Assembly (NCBI RefSeq): GCF_026130165.1
Contig: NZ_JAIHOM010000015.1
Location: 1 to 58,991, forward strand
DNA from: Spirulina subsalsa FACHB-351
Lineage (GTDB): Bacteria; Cyanobacteriota; Cyanobacteriia; Cyanobacteriales; Spirulinaceae
DNA: 58,991 nt
Reading direction: 5' to 3'
The notes beneath the pieces were generated by a model. It saw only the letters and a list, made by a program, of their open reading frames with translations. It was not told the DNA's origin and searched no databases. Each line of letters opens with the position of its first letter. The first letter of the stretch is position 1. This document shows, piece by piece, positions 55,189 through 58,991 of this stretch. A program made the position numbers and the translations under genes.

Positions 55189-56064
55189 TTAGCATCCTAA
55201 ATCTTTTTTAACAGTGTTTATTAGATGATCTTTATCTGTTTCAGAAAGACCATTGGAGTGATCATCTAACAACTCAATTACTTTGATATGATGCGCTTCA
55301 GCAAGCTTACGGTTATCAGAACCAAGCTCTTGATCTAAAATCAAAAATCTTTTTGTATAAGTTCCCAAAAACTCTCTTTGAGTTGCTGTACTTAACTGAT
55401 CAATAGATTCTTTCTTCTTTGCTTTTTTACCAGTTTTTATCTCTGCTATTCCTATTTGATTTTTGCACCGTAGCAGCAAATCAATCTCTAATGATCCCCC
55501 GATACAAATATTCATCATAATTTGACAAACCTCACATTTAAGGGCTAGATGCACCAATTCTTCAAATTCTTCTGCCTTAGAACGTTTTGTATATTTAAGC
55601 CCATGAGCATCTAAGTAATCCTCAATTGAAATATAACTACTTGATTCTTGGTTAGATTGTAATCGAAGTTCACCATCATGAAAAGCATAGTTGTAAACAA
55701 TGCTTTTTCTCTTTTCGCTTTGAAGATAAACAATCTCTGATTTTAATTGTTCTGCAAGCCGAAATGCACCAAGAGACATTGGCTTGGTTCCACCTGTTAA
55801 ATTAAAAACTAAATCGGTAGACTTCCAACATTGAGAATCAACCTCCTTGTTGATTTTAGATTGTATATCCAAAATGTCATATGGAGAAACTTCAAGTGAA
55901 TGAATTTGACAAGAATTCAAAATTGTACAAAGATTTTCATAAGCCTTTTTTGTGGTTTCAGTATAAACCAAAAGAACTTTTTGAGTTTGATAATCTCGAA
56001 TTGCTAATAAATTAGGGATAGGTTGCTCTCCAACCAGGCAAATCATTACATGATTACTATCCAT
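55189..56064 (-). CDS. CARF protein with PD-(D/E)xK nuclease-like C-terminus (DUF1887/Card1-Can2 type)
   Basis: 291 residues from the ATG at 56064, with GAGGA 8 bases upstream; a longer frame to 56223 overlaps the RAMP gene and is rejected. The CARF part (1-160) holds MICLVGEQPIPNLLAI and the cyclic-nucleotide-binding loop VFNLTGGTKPMSLGAF. The C-terminal part has GGSLEIDLLLRCKNQIGIAEIKTGKK, the spaced Asp and Glu-x-Lys of a PD-(D/E)xK nuclease. Enzymes such as Card1/Can2 cut DNA or RNA when cyclic tetra-adenylate binds. It is downstream of the RAMP gene with a 52-base gap. Confidence 0.85.
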   Translation of the reverse strand: MDSNHVMICLVGEQPIPNLLAIRDYQTQKVLLVYTETTKKAYENLCTILNSCQIHSLEVSPYDILDIQSKINKEVDSQCWKSTDLVFNLTGGTKPMSLGAFRLAEQLKSEIVYLQSEKRKSIVYNYAFHDGELRLQSNQESSSYISIEDYLDAHGLKYTKRSKAEEFEELVHLALKCEVCQIMMNICIGGSLEIDLLLRCKNQIGIAEIKTGKKAKKKESIDQLSTATQREFLGTYTKRFLILDQELGSDNRKLAEAHHIKVIELLDDHSNGLSETDKDHLINTVKKDLGC

Positions 56065-56116
56065 ATTTTTGTTCCTCAATAGTTTATTGATGGCAAGAGT
56101 TTGAGTAGATTTTCTT

Positions 56117-58857
<2,741 letters not shown>

Positions 58858-58880
58858 GTTTTTTAAAAAAAATCAATAAT

Positions 58881-58991
58881 TTGATTCTATCCAACTTCCC
58901 TCAAATTGTCAAAAAATGCCTCGGTCATTTACCTCAAGATGACTATCCCGTTTTGGATACCTTTAAATTCGTTTCCATTTGGCTTGAATTT
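58881..58991 (+). CDS. Possible transposase N-terminus (partial)
   Basis: Open frame to the window edge from a TTG at 58881, coding for LSNFPQIVKKCLGHLPQDDY and further PVLDTFKFVSIWLEF. The spacing of hydrophobic and DYPVL residues resembles the N-termini of some cyanobacterial DDE transposases as I remember them, but only 37 residues are visible and no catalytic residue is present. The consensus promoter at 58821 would drive it. Confidence 0.3.
   Translation, partial: MILSNFPQIVKKCLGHLPQDDYPVLDTFKFVSIWLEF

Overview
This 59 kb window comes from a cyanobacterial chromosome. The evidence is the frequent HIP1 octamer GCGATCGC, a cyanobacterial-type Hfq next to dapF, a SigG-like ECF sigma factor with its anti-sigma gene, the DUF751/Ycf33-rbfA pair, a chorismate lyase of the plastoquinone pathway, DUF4327, ComFB and Uma2 proteins, an Amt transporter with an NtcA-like site upstream, and many dispersed palindromic repeats. 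The CHASE2 kinase, the TPR-CHAT protein, the NACHT protein and the repeat load suggest a larger-genome, possibly filamentous strain, but species cannot be read from the sequence. No rRNA, tRNA or CRISPR array was found.

Layout. 0-5 kb: remnant of an IS200/IS605-type end, an ABC exporter, a cyanobacterial unknown, and an intact TnpB-only insertion sequence. 4.6-8.3 kb: MscS-like channel, small membrane protein, rhomboid protease, DedA protein. 8.3-9.6 kb: gene-poor AT-rich stretch holding a decayed tandem duplication. 9.6-15.3 kb: purN, two peroxiredoxins, a candidate 6S RNA with terminator, a large unknown, chorismate lyase, Uma2 protein. 15.4-18.4 kb (minus): hisB, fabI, DUF445. 18.9-21.4 kb: a NACHT-type STAND NTPase. 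21.4-27 kb: lepB-dapF diverging from hfq, comFB, sigG, anti-sigma, a GGCT-fold protein and a sigma-like protein. 27-30 kb: a tandem repeat array, then a compact DUF262 / AAA ATPase (DUF3696) / small protein operon that looks like an uncharacterised defence module. 30-35 kb: ABC1 kinase, GGCT-fold protein, endonuclease III, orphan C5 DNA methyltransferase, DUF29. 35-42.5 kb (minus): CHASE2 histidine kinase, chemoreceptor, TPR-CHAT protein. 42.5-45.6 kb: three kinds of tandem repeat around a cation efflux transporter and small unknowns. 45.9-48.3 kb (minus): NagZ-like hydrolase, rbfA, DUF751. 48.3-53.5 kb (plus): TauE/SafE permease, Amt, GDSL hydrolase, ispH.

53.6-58.99 kb (minus) is the most unusual region. 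It is an A+T-rich type III CRISPR accessory block: a very large RAMP protein, a CARF protein with a C-terminal PD-(D/E)xK-like nuclease motif, an MNT nucleotidyltransferase whose translationally coupled HEPN partner is cut to 34 codons, and an APE2256-type CARF protein with an unassigned C-terminal domain. No cas10, cas1/2 or array is in view. At the right border lie a hairpin, a consensus promoter and a partial plus-strand ORF with a transposase-like N-terminus, so the locus may be broken by a mobile element or continue beyond the window.

Most of the window is housekeeping and regulatory. The accessory modules (TnpB element, NACHT, DUF262/AAA, orphan methyltransferase, TPR-CHAT, CRISPR accessory block) are separate islands between repeat arrays.
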